Shown here: positions 25,223 through 33,864 of the stretch, in pieces
How positions within the stretch are numbered: position 1 is the stretch's first letter
Layout of the letters: each line of letters begins with the position of its first letter
Assembly: GCF_900108565.1 (NCBI RefSeq)
Contig: NZ_LT629971.1
Location: 5,766,001 to 5,830,000 of the forward strand
Source of the DNA: Mycolicibacterium rutilum
Lineage (GTDB): Bacteria; Actinomycetota; Actinomycetes; Mycobacteriales; Mycobacteriaceae
Length of the DNA: 64,000 nt
Direction: 5' to 3'
Program-made: the position numbers and the translations under genes
Notes under the pieces: generated by a model
Database searches by the model: none
What the model was told of the DNA's origin: nothing
The model's input: the letters and a program-made list of their open reading frames with translations, nothing else

Positions 25223-26251
25223 TCAGCCGCGCGGCGGCAGGAATCCCATCCGGTCATATACCCGCTTCAACGTGCCGGCAGACACGTCGCGGGCGCGTTC
25301 GGCGCCGACCGCCAGCACCGACTCCAGTTCGGCCGTGTCGGCGAGCAGTTCGTCGACACGGGTCTTGATGGGGGTGACGAACTCGACGACGGCGTCGGCG
25401 GTGTCGGACTTCAGGTCGCCGTATCCGCGTCCGGCGTAGCCCTCGACGAGCTTGTCGATCGGCGTGCCGGTCACCGCCGACTGGATGGTCAGCAGGTTGG
25501 ACACCCCGGGTTTGGCGTCGGGGTCGTAGCGCACTTCGCGCTCGCTGTCGGTGACCGCCGAACGGATCTTCTTGGCCGACACCTTCGGATCGTCGAGCAG
25601 GCTGATCAGTCCGGCCTCGGTGGCCGCCGACTTGCTCATCTTCGCCGTCGGGTCCTGCAGGTCGTAGATCTTGGCGGTGACCTTCGGGATCATCGGCTCC
25701 GGGACGACGAACGTGTCCGGGAACCGGGAGTTCACCCGCTGGGCGACGTCGCGGGCCAACTCGAGGTGCTGGCGCTGGTCCTCGCCGACCGGCACCACGT
25801 CGGTGTCGTAGAGCAGCACGTCGGCGGCCATCAGCACCGGATAGGTGAACAACCCGACCGTGGTGGCCTCGCTGCCCTCCTTCTGCGACTTGTCCTTGAA
25901 CTGGGTCATCCGCGAGGCCTGGCCGAAACCGGTGAAACAGCCCAGCACCCAAGCGAGTTCGGTGTGCTCGGGGACGTGGCTCTGGACGAAGATGGTCGCC
26001 CGGCCGGGGTCGATGCCCAGCGCCAGGTACTGCGCGGCGGTGGCCAGCGTGCGACGCCGCAGTTGTTGGGGGTCCTGCGGGATCGTGATCGCGTGCAGGT
26101 CGACCACGCAGAAGAACGTCTCGTAGTCGTCCTGCAGGCCCACCCACTGGCTGATCGCGCCCAGCGCGTTGCCGAGGTGCAGGGAATCGGAAGTGGGCTG
26201 GACGCCGGAGAACACGGTCCTTCCGTGCGCGGCCGCGCGGTCATCACTCAT
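25223..26251 (-). CDS. trpS: Tryptophanyl-tRNA synthetase
   Basis: Charges tRNA-Trp with tryptophan. A 342-residue class I synthetase with the HIGH-type motif HLGN at residues 25-28 and KMSKS at 204-208. DLHAITIPQDP, MAADVLLYDTDVVPVGEDQRQHLELARD and TVGLFTYPVLMAAD form the tryptophan and adenylate pocket. Length and motif spacing are normal for the bacterial enzyme. It starts at ATG 26251, 15 bases after the exonuclease III gene, and is followed by the YihY-type gene. Confidence 0.97.
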   Translation of the reverse strand: MSDDRAAAHGRTVFSGVQPTSDSLHLGNALGAISQWVGLQDDYETFFCVVDLHAITIPQDPQQLRRRTLATAAQYLALGIDPGRATIFVQSHVPEHTELAWVLGCFTGFGQASRMTQFKDKSQKEGSEATTVGLFTYPVLMAADVLLYDTDVVPVGEDQRQHLELARDVAQRVNSRFPDTFVVPEPMIPKVTAKIYDLQDPTAKMSKSAATEAGLISLLDDPKVSAKKIRSAVTDSEREVRYDPDAKPGVSNLLTIQSAVTGTPIDKLVEGYAGRGYGDLKSDTADAVVEFVTPIKTRVDELLADTAELESVLAVGAERARDVSAGTLKRVYDRMGFLPPRG

Positions 26252-26266
26252 GATGGATCGATCATT

Positions 26267-27076
26267 TCACGACCCGTATTCGACGGTGACCGGTGCATGG
26301 TCGGACCAGCGCAGCGCGTAGGCCGCCGCCCGCTCGACCCGCGCGCTGACCGCGCGCCCCGCCAGGCCGGCCGTCGCGAGCTGGTAGTCGATGCGCCAGC
26401 CGGCGTCGTTGTCGAAGGCACGGCCGCGCCATGACCACCACGCGTACGGGCCGGGCACGTCGGGATGCAGCGTCCGCACCACGTCGACCCAGCCGGAGGC
26501 GAGAAGCTCGGTCAGCCACTGCCTTTCGCTGGGCAGGAACCCCGATTTCTTGACGTTGCCCTTCCAGTTCTTGATGTCGTTCTCGGTGTGCGCGATGTTC
26601 CAGTCGCCGCACACCACGGCGTCGCGGCCGCCGGCGGCCAGCGCGGCCATCCGCTCGGCCAGCGCCGCCATGAACCGCTCCTTCTCCAGCTGGAACGGGG
26701 TGTCCGCCTCGCCGGTCGGCACGTACACGCTGGCCACCGTCACCCCGGCGGTGTCGACCTCGAGATAGCGGCCGTGCGAGCCGAATTCGGCGGAGTCCAG
26801 CAGCCGGGTCGCCTCGATCGGGTGCCGCGACAGCACGGCGACGCCGCTGCGCCCCTTGACGTGCGGCTCGGCCGACGCGAGCAGCCAGCCGTTTGCGGCC
26901 GCCGGCGCCAGCGCCTTGGCCACCTGTTCGTCGTCGGCCCGCGTCTCCTGCAGGCAGACCACGTCGGCGGTGGTCTCGGCCAGCCACGGCAGCAGCCCGA
27001 GATTCTCGGCGGATCGCTGCCGCACGGCCGCGCGGATGCCGTTGACGTTGATGGTGCTGACGACGAGCGGGCTCAC
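26267..27076 (-). CDS. xthA: Exodeoxyribonuclease III (AP endonuclease, Xth type)
   Basis: Mg-dependent repair nuclease that incises at abasic sites and removes 3' blocks. The 269-residue protein shows TINVNGIRA, CLQETRADDEQV, HVKGRSGVAVLSRHP, VCGDWNIAHTENDIKN, WWSWRGRAFDNDAGWRIDYQLAT and the C-terminal WSDHAPVTVEY, the full set of exonuclease III motifs with the catalytic Asp-Asn and terminal Asp-His pair. I choose GTG 27076 (VSPLVVSTINVNG) because an ATG at 27139 would add 21 unrelated residues and overlap the divergent hydrolase start. Probably co-transcribed with trpS. Confidence 0.93.
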   Translation of the reverse strand: MSPLVVSTINVNGIRAAVRQRSAENLGLLPWLAETTADVVCLQETRADDEQVAKALAPAAANGWLLASAEPHVKGRSGVAVLSRHPIEATRLLDSAEFGSHGRYLEVDTAGVTVASVYVPTGEADTPFQLEKERFMAALAERMAALAAGGRDAVVCGDWNIAHTENDIKNWKGNVKKSGFLPSERQWLTELLASGWVDVVRTLHPDVPGPYAWWSWRGRAFDNDAGWRIDYQLATAGLAGRAVSARVERAAAYALRWSDHAPVTVEYGS

Positions 27077-27137
27077 AGCGGCAGACCTTAGCCGACCTAC
27101 TTGCGGTACCGGCGGTATCACCTTACTGTCGGGCAGC

Positions 27138-27974
27138 ATGACCGAGCGTGCCCCGATTCACGTCGGCTCCGGGGAGCCAATGTTGTTGCTACATCCGTTC
27201 ATGATGTCGCAGAACGTGTGGAAACAGGTCGCACCGCTGATTGCTGACAAGGGTCGATACGAGGTGTTCGCGCCGACCATGCTCGGCCACAACGGCGACG
27301 GGCGCGGCCCGTTCTTCCTGGACACCAACTCGTTGGCCGACGACGTCGAGCGCCGGATGGACGCGCTGGGCTGGGACACCGCCCACATCGTCGGCAACTC
27401 CCTCGGCGGCTGGGTCGCGTTCGAACTCGAGCGGCGCGGCCGGGCCCGCACCCTGACCGGCATCGCACCCGCGGGCGGCTGGCGGCACTTCACGCCCGCC
27501 AAGTTCGAGATCGTCGGCAAGTTCCTCGCCGGGCTGCCGCTCTACATCGTGGTCAAACTGCTCGGCAACCGGGTGCTGAAACTGCCCGTCACGCCCTACC
27601 TGACCTATCCCGCCGTCAGCGCCACCCGGGCGGGTCTGAGCGACGAGGACGTCGCCGACATCATCGACGACGTCGCGCACTGCCCGGCCTACTACCAGCT
27701 GCTGGTCAAATCGCTGACCATGCCCGGACTGCTCGAGATCGCCGACGGCAAGGCACCGACGCACCTGGTGATCTGCGAGAAAGACCGCGTGCTGCCGCAT
27801 CCGCGGTTCACCCGGCACTTCACCTCGCAGCTGCCCTCCGACACGAAGGTCACCCACCTCGACGGCGTCGGGCACATCCCGATGTACGAAGCGCCGCAAC
27901 GGGTCGCCGACCTGATCGTCGAGTTCGTCGACGGCTACGCCGCACCGCCGCCACGCGAGGCGCTCGGCGGTTAG
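27138..27974 (+). CDS. Alpha/beta-fold hydrolase
   Basis: A 278-residue alpha/beta hydrolase. The nucleophile elbow is GNSLGG (Ser near residue 89), preceded by the oxyanion segment LLHPFMM and followed by an acidic residue in CEKDRVLPHP and the catalytic histidine in GVGHIPMYEAP. The substrate is unknown; the inserted helical cap with hydrophobic residues (FLAGLPLYIVVKLLGNRV) suggests a lipid-like or hydrophobic ester. It diverges from xthA with a 61-bp gap, and its stop overlaps that of the convergent isocitrate dehydrogenase gene by four bases. Confidence 0.88.
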   Translation: MTERAPIHVGSGEPMLLLHPFMMSQNVWKQVAPLIADKGRYEVFAPTMLGHNGDGRGPFFLDTNSLADDVERRMDALGWDTAHIVGNSLGGWVAFELERRGRARTLTGIAPAGGWRHFTPAKFEIVGKFLAGLPLYIVVKLLGNRVLKLPVTPYLTYPAVSATRAGLSDEDVADIIDDVAHCPAYYQLLVKSLTMPGLLEIADGKAPTHLVICEKDRVLPHPRFTRHFTSQLPSDTKVTHLDGVGHIPMYEAPQRVADLIVEFVDGYAAPPPREALGG

Positions 27975-30226
27975 CCCTGCGTCACCGGCGCTTCGGTCGC
28001 GCCCTCGAGCACCGAGTTCAGCGTCTTGCTCGGCCGCATCACCGCGGTGGTCTTCTCCGCGTCCGGGTAGTAGTAGCCGCCGATGTCGACCGAGTCGCCC
28101 TGCACCTCGGCGAGCTCGTTGACGATGGAGTCCTCGTTGTCGCCCAGCGCCTTGGCCAGCGACGCGAAGTGGTCGGCGAGCTCCTTGTCCTCACCCTGCT
28201 CGGCGAGTTCCTGGGCCCAGTACAGCGCGAGGTAGAACTGGCTGCCGCGGTTGTCGAGCTCACCGGTCTTGCGCGACGGACTCTTGTTGTTGTCCAACAG
28301 CTTTCCGATCGCGGAGTCCAGCGTCTTGCCCAGCAGCACGGCGCGCTCGTTGCCGGTCTTGCGGCCGATGTCCTCGAAACACGCGCCCAGAGCCAGGAAT
28401 TCACCCAGCGAGTCCCAGCGCAGGTGGTTCTCCTCGACCAGCTGGTGCACATGCTTGGGCGCCGAGCCGCCGGCCCCGGTCTCGTACATGCCGCCGCCGG
28501 CCATCAGCGGGACGATGGACAGCATCTTCGCGCTGGTGCCCAGCTCCAGGATCGGGAACAGGTCGGTCAGGTAGTCGCGCAGGATGTTTCCGGTGGCGGC
28601 GATGGTGTCCTGGCCGCGGATCAGCCGCTCGAGCGTGTACCGCATCGCCCACACCTGCGGCATGACCTGAATGTGCAGGCCCTCGGTGTCGTGGTCGGCC
28701 AGATAGGCCTTGACCTTGTTGCGCAGCTCCACCTCGTGCGGGCGCTCGGTGTCCAGCCAGAACAGCACGGTCATGCCCGAGGCGCGGCCGCGGTCGACGG
28801 CCAGCTTCACCCAGTCGCGGATCGCGGCGTCCTTGACGATCGGCATCCGCCAGATGTCGCCCTCTTCGACGTTCTGCGTGAGCAGCACCTCGCCGGTCTC
28901 GTTGTCGACGATGTCGGCGACGCCGTCCTCGGGGATCTCGAAAGTCTTGTCGTGACTGCCGTATTCCTCGGCTTTCTGCGCCATCAACCCGACGTTGGGG
29001 ACGGTGCCCATCGTCGTCGGGTCGAACTGGCCGTGGGTCTTGCAGAAGTTGATCATCTCCTGGTAGATCCGCGAGAACGTCGACTCCGGGTTGACCGCCT
29101 TGGTGTCCTTGGTCCGTCCGTCGGCGCCGTACATCTTGCCGCCGAGGCGGATCATCGCGGGCATCGACGCGTCGACGATCACATCGGACGGCGAATGGAA
29201 ATTCGTGATGCCCCTTGCCGAATCGACCATCGCCAGTTCCGGCCGGTGCTCGTGCACGGCGTGGATGTCCTGGACGATCTCCTCGCGCTGCGAGGCGGGC
29301 AGCGACTGGATCTTGTCGTACAGATCGGACATGCCGTTGTTGACGTTGACGCCGAGCTCGTCGAGCACCTGCTGGTGCTTCTCGAACGCCTCCCGGTAGA
29401 ACACCTTGACGGCGTGGCCGAACACGATCGGGTGGCTGACCTTCATCATGGTCGCCTTGACGTGCAGCGAGAACATCACGCCGGTCTTGTAGGCGTCCTC
29501 GATCTGCTCTTCGTAGAAGGCGATCAGCGCCTTCTTGCTCATGAACATGCTGTCGATGATGTCGCCCTCATCGAGCTTGACTTCGGGCTTGAGGACGAGG
29601 GTTTCACCGCTCTTGGTCTTGAGCTCCATGCGCACGTTGCGCGCCTTGTCCAGCGTCATCGACTTCTCGCCGTGGTAGAAGTCGCCGCCCTTCATGGTCG
29701 CGACGTGGGTGCGCGACGCCTGCGACCAGTCGCCCATGCTGTGCGGGTGCTTGCGGGCGTACTCCTTGACCGCCTTGGGTGCACGACGGTCCGAGTTGCC
29801 CTCGCGCAGAACGGGATTGACGGCGCTGCCGAGCACCTTGCCGTACCGCTCCTTGATGGCCTTCTCGTCGTCGTTCTTCGGCTCACCGGGATAGTCGGGC
29901 AGGTCGTAGCCCTTGGCCCGCAGCTCCTTGATCGCCGCCAGCAGCTGCGGCACCGACGCGCTGATGTTGGGCAGCTTGATGATGTTGGTGTCGGGCTCCT
30001 GGGTCAGCTGACCGAGACGGGCCAGGTTGTCCGGGACACGCTGCTCTTCGGTCAGCCGGTCGGAGAACTCGGCGAGGATGCGCGCGGCCACCGAGATGTC
30101 GCTGGTTTCGACGTTGATGCCGGCCGGTTCGGTGAACGTGCGGATGATCGGCAGGAACGCGTACGTCGCCAGCAGCGGCGCCTCGTCGGTGAGCGTGTAG
30201 ATGATGGTCGGCTGCTCGGCGGTCAT
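27971..30226 (-). CDS. icd: Monomeric NADP-dependent isocitrate dehydrogenase
   Basis: Converts isocitrate to 2-oxoglutarate with NADPH formation in the TCA cycle. At 751 residues it is the monomeric type (as in Corynebacterium and Rv0066c), not the homodimeric type found at the syntenic place in M. tuberculosis (icd1, Rv3339c). Typical segments are ATYAFLPIIRTFTEPAGI at the N-terminus, LREGNSDRRAPKAVKEYARK, HSMGDWSQASRTHVATMKGG, and FWLDTERPHEVEL. The ATG at 30226 begins MTAEQPTIIYTLTDE; the frame upstream is not conserved. A 16-bp palindrome at 30345-30360 lies upstream and may bind a regulator. Confidence 0.96.
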   Translation of the reverse strand: MTAEQPTIIYTLTDEAPLLATYAFLPIIRTFTEPAGINVETSDISVAARILAEFSDRLTEEQRVPDNLARLGQLTQEPDTNIIKLPNISASVPQLLAAIKELRAKGYDLPDYPGEPKNDDEKAIKERYGKVLGSAVNPVLREGNSDRRAPKAVKEYARKHPHSMGDWSQASRTHVATMKGGDFYHGEKSMTLDKARNVRMELKTKSGETLVLKPEVKLDEGDIIDSMFMSKKALIAFYEEQIEDAYKTGVMFSLHVKATMMKVSHPIVFGHAVKVFYREAFEKHQQVLDELGVNVNNGMSDLYDKIQSLPASQREEIVQDIHAVHEHRPELAMVDSARGITNFHSPSDVIVDASMPAMIRLGGKMYGADGRTKDTKAVNPESTFSRIYQEMINFCKTHGQFDPTTMGTVPNVGLMAQKAEEYGSHDKTFEIPEDGVADIVDNETGEVLLTQNVEEGDIWRMPIVKDAAIRDWVKLAVDRGRASGMTVLFWLDTERPHEVELRNKVKAYLADHDTEGLHIQVMPQVWAMRYTLERLIRGQDTIAATGNILRDYLTDLFPILELGTSAKMLSIVPLMAGGGMYETGAGGSAPKHVHQLVEENHLRWDSLGEFLALGACFEDIGRKTGNERAVLLGKTLDSAIGKLLDNNKSPSRKTGELDNRGSQFYLALYWAQELAEQGEDKELADHFASLAKALGDNEDSIVNELAEVQGDSVDIGGYYYPDAEKTTAVMRPSKTLNSVLEGATEAPVTQG

Positions 30227-30344
30227 GCGGTGTTCTCCCGGCTCGTTGTCGGTCAGGTTCAGGCGTCTCAGTCGCCTACCAGTATTGCTCCGCACCCGAC
30301 GCTACGTGTGAGCCAGGGGGTCCGCCCGGGTCCGGTGTGATCTG

Positions 30345-30360
30345 GCTACTGACCAGTAGC
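30345..30360. promoter_or_regulatory. Palindrome GCTACTG-AC-CAGTAGC upstream of icd
   Basis: Two perfect 7-bp inverted arms flank AC, and the related TACCAGTA lies at 30277-30284. The pair lies in the icd promoter region, between icd and the riboswitch of metC. Which regulator binds, if any, is unknown. Confidence 0.45.
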
Positions 30361-30419
30361 TTTCGCGCCGGCAAGCACACGCTGGCCCACGGTCAGGAAG
30401 GTGCGCTAGGCTTCTGGTC

Positions 30420-30542
30420 GGTCATGAGCGCCAGCGACAAGCCCCGGCTTGCTGGCCGGCAACCCTCCAACCGCGGTGGGGTGCCCCGGGTGATGACCAG
30501 GTTGAGCGGCCGCTAGCGAGCGGTCGCCGGCAAGCGCGGGTC
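30420..30542 (+). promoter_or_regulatory. SAM-IV riboswitch aptamer
   Basis: The RNA opens GGUCAUGAGCGCCAGCGACA and contains GCUUGCUGGCCGGCAACCCU, CAACCGCGGUGGGGUGCC and GUGAUGACC (pairs with the 5' GGUCAU to close P1), then ends GCAAGCGCGGGUC. This is the actinobacterial SAM-IV architecture; I recognise it as very close to the mycobacterial example of known structure. It senses S-adenosylmethionine and lies 45 bases before metC. A TAGGCT -10-like box at 30407-30412 would start transcription at about its first base. Confidence 0.93.
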
Positions 30543-30581
30543 CGTTGTGACGGACCCCCCGAGAGCCAGATGGAGGTCCGT
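30538..30581 (+). promoter_or_regulatory. Expression platform: alternative hairpins controlling the metC ribosome-binding site
   Basis: GGGTCCGT at 30538-30545 and ACGGACCC at 30550-30557 form a perfect 8-bp hairpin that uses the 3' end of the aptamer. The same ACGGACC can pair instead with GGTCCGT at 30575-30581, which overlaps the GGAGG ribosome-binding site (30572-30576). These are mutually exclusive pairings, so SAM binding would free ACGGACC to mask the site. This is inferred from complementarity. Confidence 0.7.
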
Positions 30582-30586
30582 TCCGC

Positions 30587-31933
30587 ATGAGCACGCCAGA
30601 AGACCCGACTGCCAATTGGGCGTTCGCGACCAAGCAGGTCCACGCCGGGCAAACCCCCGACCCCGCCACCAACGCGCGGGCGCTGCCGATCTACCAGACG
30701 ACGTCGTACACGTTCAACAACACCGACCACGCCGCAGCGCTGTTCGGGCTCGCCGAGCCGGGCAACATCTACACCCGGATCATGAACCCGACGCAGGACG
30801 TCGTCGAGAAGCGCATCGCCGCGCTCGAGGGCGGCGTCGCGGCGCTGTTCCTGGCTTCGGGTCAGGCCGCCGAGCACTTCGCGATCCTCAACCTCGCGAA
30901 CGTCGGCGACCACATCGTGTCCAGCCCGCGGCTCTACGGCGGCACCTACAACCTGTTCCACTACACGCTGCCCAAGATCGGCATCGAGGTCAGCTTCGTG
31001 GAGGACCCCGATGACCTCGACTCCTGGCGCGCGGCGGTGAAGCCGAACACCAAGGCGTTCTTCGCCGAGACGATCTCCAACCCGAAGATCGACGTCCTCG
31101 ACATCCCCAACGTCGCGGCCGTCGCCCATGACAACGGTGTGCCGCTGATCGTCGACAACACCATCGCCACGCCGTACCTGATCCAGCCGCTGGCCCACGG
31201 CGCCGACATCGTCGTGCATTCGGCCACCAAGTACCTCGGCGGCCACGGCGCGGCGATCGCCGGTGTGATCGTCGACGGCGGCACGTTCGACTGGACCAAC
31301 GGCAAATTCCCCGGGTTCACCGAACCCGACCCGAGTTACCACGGGGTGGTGTTCGCCGAACTCGGCCCGCCCGCCTACGCGCTCAAGGCGCGCGTGCAGC
31401 TGCTGCGCGACCTGGGCTCGGCGGCCTCGCCGTTCAACGCGTTCCTGATCGCCCAGGGTCTGGAGACGCTGTGCCTGCGCGTCGAGCGGCACGTCGCCAA
31501 CGCGCAGAAGGTGGCCGAATACCTGGAAGGCCACGACGACGTGCTGTCGGTGAACTACGCGGGCCTGCCGTCGTCGCCGTGGTACGAACTCGGAAAGAAG
31601 CTGGCCCCCAAGGGCACCGGCGCGGTGCTGGCGTTCGAACTGGCCGGCGGCGTCGACGCGGGCAAGGCGTTCGTCAACGCGCTGACGCTGCACAGCCATG
31701 TCGCCAACATCGGTGACGTGCGCTCGCTGGTGATCCATCCGGCGTCGACCACGCACGCGCAGCTCTCCCCCGAGGAGCAGCTGGCCACCGGCGTCACCCC
31801 CGGTCTGGTGCGGCTGGCCGTCGGCATCGAGGGCATCGACGACATCCTGGCGGACCTCGAGCAGGGCTTCGCCGCGGCCAAACCGTTCAGCGCCGCGAGC
31901 GCGACGGACCCGAACACTGCGGCGGCGTTCTGA
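30587..31933 (+). CDS. metC: O-acetylhomoserine sulfhydrylase (MetC/MetY)
   Basis: PLP enzyme that forms homocysteine from O-acetylhomoserine and sulfide for methionine synthesis. The 448-residue protein has the PLP lysine at Lys215 in SATKYLGGHG, with IYTRIMNPTQ, LASGQAAEHFAIL and VDNTIATPYL around it. It belongs to the Cys/Met-metabolism PLP family and the long sulfhydrylase subgroup; the M. tuberculosis counterpart is called metC (Rv3340), although metY is the functional name. It is led by a SAM-IV riboswitch, and its stop shares one base with the metX start (TGATG). Confidence 0.95.
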   Translation: MSTPEDPTANWAFATKQVHAGQTPDPATNARALPIYQTTSYTFNNTDHAAALFGLAEPGNIYTRIMNPTQDVVEKRIAALEGGVAALFLASGQAAEHFAILNLANVGDHIVSSPRLYGGTYNLFHYTLPKIGIEVSFVEDPDDLDSWRAAVKPNTKAFFAETISNPKIDVLDIPNVAAVAHDNGVPLIVDNTIATPYLIQPLAHGADIVVHSATKYLGGHGAAIAGVIVDGGTFDWTNGKFPGFTEPDPSYHGVVFAELGPPAYALKARVQLLRDLGSAASPFNAFLIAQGLETLCLRVERHVANAQKVAEYLEGHDDVLSVNYAGLPSSPWYELGKKLAPKGTGAVLAFELAGGVDAGKAFVNALTLHSHVANIGDVRSLVIHPASTTHAQLSPEEQLATGVTPGLVRLAVGIEGIDDILADLEQGFAAAKPFSAASATDPNTAAAF

Positions 31934-33066
31934 TGACGCTTTCTGACCTGGAAGTCGAGGTGCCCCTCCTGAACCTGCCCGCGGAAGGCGAGATCGGCGT
32001 GGTCGACATCGGCCCGCTGACGCTGGAGAACGGTGCGGTCATCGACGACGTGTCGATCGCCGTGCAGCGCTGGGGCGAGCTGTCCCCGGAGCGCGACAAC
32101 GTCGTGGTCGTGCTGCATGCCCTGACCGGCGACTCGCACATCACCGGTCCGGCCGGCCCCGATCATCCGACCGCCGGCTGGTGGGACGGGGTCGCGGGGC
32201 CCGGCGGCCCGATCGACACCGACCGCTGGTGCGCGGTGGCGACCAACGTGCTGGGTGGCTGCCGCGGCTCGACCGGGCCGAGTTCGCCGCACCCCGACGG
32301 CAATGCGTGGGGTTCGCGGTTCCCGGTCATCTCGATCCGCGACCAGGTCGCCGCCGACATCGCCGCGCTCGAGGCGCTCGGCATCACCGAGGTCGCCGCG
32401 GTGGTGGGCGGCTCGATGGGCGGCGCGCGGGCGCTGGAGTGGATGGTCGGGTATCCGGAGCGGGTGCGCTCGGCGCTGGTGCTGGCCGTCGGTGCGCGCG
32501 CCACCGCTGACCAGATCGGCACCCAGAGTTCGCAGATCGCCGCGATCAAGGCCGACCCGAACTGGTGCGGCGGCGACTATTACGGCACCGGCCGCTCCCC
32601 CGACCTCGGCATGGAGATCGCCCGCCGGTTCGCGCATCTGACGTACCGCGGCGAAACCGAACTCGACACCCGGTTCGCCAACGACGCGCAGCCGGGTGAG
32701 GATCCGGGGCGCGGCGGCCGCTATGCGGTGCAGAGCTACCTCGAATACCAGGGCCGCAAGCTCGTCTCGCGGTTCGACGCGGGAACCTATGTCACGCTGA
32801 GCGATTCGCTGTCCAGCCACGACGTGGGCCGTGGCCGAGGCGGCGTGGAGGCCGCGCTGCGCGGCTGCCCCGTGCCCGCGGTGGTCGGCGGCATCACCTC
32901 CGACCGGCTGTATCCGCTGCGGCTGCAGCAGGAACTGGCCGATCTGCTGCCCGGCTGCGACGGGCTAGACATCGTCGACTCCATCTACGGACACGACGGG
33001 TTCCTGGTCGAGACGGACGCGGTGTACAAGCTGATCCGCCAGACGCTGGAGCTGGCTTCGAAATGA
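31933..33066 (+). CDS. metX: Homoserine O-acetyltransferase
   Basis: Activates homoserine with acetyl-CoA, supplying the substrate of the preceding enzyme. The 377-residue alpha/beta-hydrolase-fold protein has the nucleophile Ser161 in VVGGSMGGARALEW, HALTGDSHITGP near the N-terminus, and the catalytic Asp and His in SDRLYPL and YGHDGF. The corresponding M. tuberculosis gene is named metA (Rv3341). It is translationally coupled to metC and under the same SAM-IV riboswitch. Confidence 0.95.
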   Translation: MTLSDLEVEVPLLNLPAEGEIGVVDIGPLTLENGAVIDDVSIAVQRWGELSPERDNVVVVLHALTGDSHITGPAGPDHPTAGWWDGVAGPGGPIDTDRWCAVATNVLGGCRGSTGPSSPHPDGNAWGSRFPVISIRDQVAADIAALEALGITEVAAVVGGSMGGARALEWMVGYPERVRSALVLAVGARATADQIGTQSSQIAAIKADPNWCGGDYYGTGRSPDLGMEIARRFAHLTYRGETELDTRFANDAQPGEDPGRGGRYAVQSYLEYQGRKLVSRFDAGTYVTLSDSLSSHDVGRGRGGVEAALRGCPVPAVVGGITSDRLYPLRLQQELADLLPGCDGLDIVDSIYGHDGFLVETDAVYKLIRQTLELASK

Positions 33067-33073
33067 GCCCGCG

Positions 33074-33805
33074 GTGAGCCGGCCGGAGCAGGACCGCTCG
33101 CTGTCCTTCGGCGCGGAAGCCGCCGCCTACGAACGCGGCAGGCCGTCGTACCCGCCCGAGGCCATCGACTGGCTGCTGCCGCCCGACGCGCGCACGGTGC
33201 TCGACCTGGGAGCGGGCACGGGCAAGCTGACCACCCGGCTCGTCGAACGCGGTCTGGACGTGGTCGCCGTCGACCCGATTCCGGAAATGCTTGAGCTGCT
33301 GAGCAATTCGCTGCCCGACACGCCCGCGCTGCTCGGCACCGCCGAGGAGATCCCGCTGCCCGACGACAGCGTCGACGCGGTGCTGGTGGCCCAGGCGTGG
33401 CACTGGTTCGACCCGGAGCGCGCGGCCAAGGAGGTGACCCGCGTGCTGCGGCCCGGCGGCCGGCTCGGGCTGGTGTGGAACACCCGCGACGAGCGGATGG
33501 GCTGGGTCAAGGACCTGGGCCGCATCATCGGTCACGAGGACGACCCGTTCAACCACAAGGTGACCCTGCCCGAGCCGTTCACCGGCGTCGAGCGCCGCCA
33601 GGTCGAGTGGACGAGTTATCTGACCCCGCAGGCGCTCATCGATCTGGTGGCGTCGCGCAGCTACTGCATCACCTCACCGGAGAAGGTCCGCACCCGCACG
33701 CTGGACCGCGTCCGCGAACTACTGAACACGCACCCGGCGCTGGCGAATTCGAGTGGGCTGGCGCTGCCGTACGTGACGGTGTGCATCCGCGCGACGATGA
33801 CCTGA
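33074..33805 (+). CDS. Class I SAM-dependent methyltransferase (Rv3342-like)
   Basis: A 243-residue methyltransferase. Motif I is VLDLGAGTGKLT, with the acidic end of strand beta-2 in VVAVDPIPEML and later motifs VDAVLVAQAWHWFDPERAA and VLRPGGRLGLVWNT. It resembles the UbiE/Methyltransf_11 group; the substrate is unknown. The GTG start lies seven bases after metX, so it is the third gene of the SAM-regulated operon, as in M. tuberculosis (Rv3340-Rv3342). Being both SAM-using and SAM-regulated is notable. Confidence 0.9.
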   Translation: MSRPEQDRSLSFGAEAAAYERGRPSYPPEAIDWLLPPDARTVLDLGAGTGKLTTRLVERGLDVVAVDPIPEMLELLSNSLPDTPALLGTAEEIPLPDDSVDAVLVAQAWHWFDPERAAKEVTRVLRPGGRLGLVWNTRDERMGWVKDLGRIIGHEDDPFNHKVTLPEPFTGVERRQVEWTSYLTPQALIDLVASRSYCITSPEKVRTRTLDRVRELLNTHPALANSSGLALPYVTVCIRATMT

Positions 33806-33811
33806 CGCCCC

Positions 33812-33864
33812 AACGTCGAGTTGCGCTCGAGAATCTGCCCATATCTCACTCATAACTTGACGTT
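33812..33864. repeat. Long-loop inverted repeat (11-bp arms, one mismatch, 31-nt loop)
   Basis: AACGTCGAGTT at 33812-33822 pairs with AACTTGACGTT at 33854-33864 except at one position. It lies between convergent genes and extends into the last codons of the MFS gene. The geometry is like that of the perfect elements elsewhere in the window. Confidence 0.55.
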
